Positions 15,138 to 15,900 of a stretch of 15,900 bases of DNA are shown one piece after another. The notes below the pieces were generated by a model. That model did not search any database. It was not told the DNA's origin and worked only from the letters and a program-made list of their open reading frames with translations. The translations under genes and the position numbers were made by a program. Positions within the stretch are counted from its first letter, which is position 1, and each line of letters opens with the position of its first letter. Origin of the DNA: CAYSTL01 sp964516805 (lineage in GTDB: Archaea > Thermoplasmatota > Thermoplasmata > Halarchaeoplasmatales > Halarchaeoplasmataceae); assembly GCA_964516805.1 (NCBI GenBank), contig CAZEXI010000051.1, forward strand, positions 1-15,900, given 5' to 3'.

Positions 15138-15900
15138 TTAAATTTTGTCTGTAGGGGTTTTTTCGATAATCTTTTCTTTCCACAATCCTTTCTCAAATAG
15201 CAAAAAAGCAAAAATCGCTGCTATCACATTACTTATAACCATACCCCACCAGGCGCCTAAGTAGTTCCATCCCAAATAAAAAGCTAAGATGTACACCAAT
15301 GGAATTCTTAGTATCCATAGCCTAGTAAGACTCAATGCCATCTGCTGAGTTGTATGTCCAGACCCATCAAAAACAGCTGCTACTCCAGAAAAAATTGCAA
15401 AGAACGGACCACCTACAGCAAGGATAGCTAAAAAATCAGCTCCTATCTTTATTACATCCTTGCTTCCCGGTATAAAGATCCCTATAAGTACGTTCCTTAA
15501 AAGGTATTGAAATATAGATACTATAATCATCAATCCAACCATCAATAAAATTCCTTTCTTTGTTACCTCTACAGCCCTATCAACTTTATCTGCCCCTAAA
15601 CTCTGACCAACCATCGTACTTATAGCTACTCCTATTCCACCCAAGATCAAGAAAACAATATTGATAATTCGATTACCTATGGTGTAAGCAGCTAAAGCGT
15701 TCTCTGCACTAGGAAGAGCAGCAATCAATCCAACCAATATAATAAAGCCAGTTGAATCAGCAATCCTCGATAAAGATGCTGGGACACCTATTTTAAAGAA
15801 TTTTTTGATTTTTACGAAATTAGGTTTCATATTATTAACTCTTAATTTCAAGCCATCTATCCCTTTGAAGAGAAGGTATAGAGCTACTATACTACCTACA
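15138..15900 (-). CDS. MATE-family multidrug/cation efflux transporter (N-terminal part outside window)
   Basis: The frame is open to the window edge, so the TTG at 15851 is internal. Residues upstream of it (SIVALYLLFKGIDGLKLR) continue the family sequence as the sixth membrane segment and inter-lobe linker. What is seen is the C-terminal lobe: IGVPASLSRIADSTGF, AYTIGNRIINIVFLILGGIGVAIST, the MVGQSLGADKVDRA loop, a pair of hydrophobic helices, FSGVAAVFDGSGHT, and WGMVISNVIAAIFAFLLF ending in a charged tail. These are about six membrane helices, typical for Na+- or H+-coupled MATE exporters; the substrate cannot be inferred. It ends 50 bases before the methylthiotransferase start, with a TTTAAAG element over its stop that could be the promoter of that downstream gene. 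Confidence 0.88.
   Translation of the reverse strand, partial: VGSIVALYLLFKGIDGLKLRVNNMKPNFVKIKKFFKIGVPASLSRIADSTGFIILVGLIAALPSAENALAAYTIGNRIINIVFLILGGIGVAISTMVGQSLGADKVDRAVEVTKKGILLMVGLMIIVSIFQYLLRNVLIGIFIPGSKDVIKIGADFLAILAVGGPFFAIFSGVAAVFDGSGHTTQQMALSLTRLWILRIPLVYILAFYLGWNYLGAWWGMVISNVIAAIFAFLLFEKGLWKEKIIEKTPTDKI

Noticed and set aside
15088..15183. ATG at 15183 as the start of the methylthiotransferase
   Set aside because: It adds 32 residues unlike the family and overlaps the upstream coding region; ATG 15087 matches the usual MKxYxExYGC start.
15849..15851. TTG at 15851 as the start of the MATE transporter
   Set aside because: The frame continues to the window edge with recognisable membrane-segment sequence; the protein would lack half its helices.

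Overview
The window comes from an AT-rich archaeal chromosome, most likely a euryarchaeon related to Thermoplasmatota. The evidence is a three-gene HMG-CoA synthase / SCP2-type thiolase / DUF35 operon of the archaeal mevalonate pathway, an archaeal-style IleRS-derived protein, an archaeal/eukaryotic CDKAL1-type tRNA methylthiotransferase, heavy use of ATA and AGA codons, TATA-box promoters placed for leaderless transcripts, and oligo-T terminators without hairpins. The DUF835 domain is, from memory, typical of Thermococci and Thermoplasmata. No rRNA, tRNA, CRISPR or insertion sequence was seen, and the longest gap without a gene is about 255 bases.

Layout. Bases 1-2619 (+) hold HMG-CoA synthase (5' end cut by the window), a thiolase-fold protein and its DUF35 Zn-ribbon/OB partner, tightly packed. 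Next (+) is a nitroreductase with a long acidic/lysine-rich tail. It converges on a two-gene minus-strand block: an S9 prolyl-oligopeptidase-like peptidase downstream of a medium-chain-type acyl-CoA synthetase. A divergent intergenic region with a perfect 7-bp inverted repeat leads into a plus-strand block: a lone dihydrolipoyl dehydrogenase, a 1308-residue IleRS-like protein, and ketopantoate reductase (PanE). PanE converges, with overlapping stop codons, on a minus-strand block: tRNA methylthiotransferase downstream of a MATE transporter (N-terminal half outside the window).

The main discovery candidate is the 1308-residue protein at 9027-12953. It aligns end to end with archaeal isoleucyl-tRNA synthetase, including the editing-domain scaffold, three Cys clusters, anticodon-binding domain and C-terminal domain. 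However, the HIGH motif is replaced, the KMSKS loop is missing, and the editing-site residues are changed. It then continues into a helix-hairpin-helix domain, an acidic linker and a DUF835 domain. It looks like a full-length, selected aaRS pseudoenzyme turned into a tRNA-, nucleic acid- or signal-responsive protein. The second candidate is the thiolase in the mevalonate operon: the nucleophilic Cys of the family aligns with Gly85 and the His of the GHP motif with Gln334. It may therefore not do normal Claisen chemistry, even though its HMG-CoA synthase partner keeps its catalytic residues.

Functionally, much of the window is CoA/acyl metabolism: HMG-CoA formation for isoprenoid lipids, acyl-CoA activation, lipoamide-linked oxidation, and pantothenate/CoA synthesis. 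A translation-related pair (IleRS-like protein, ms2t6A methylthiotransferase) lies around panE. All assignments are from reading motifs by eye; no database search was run.
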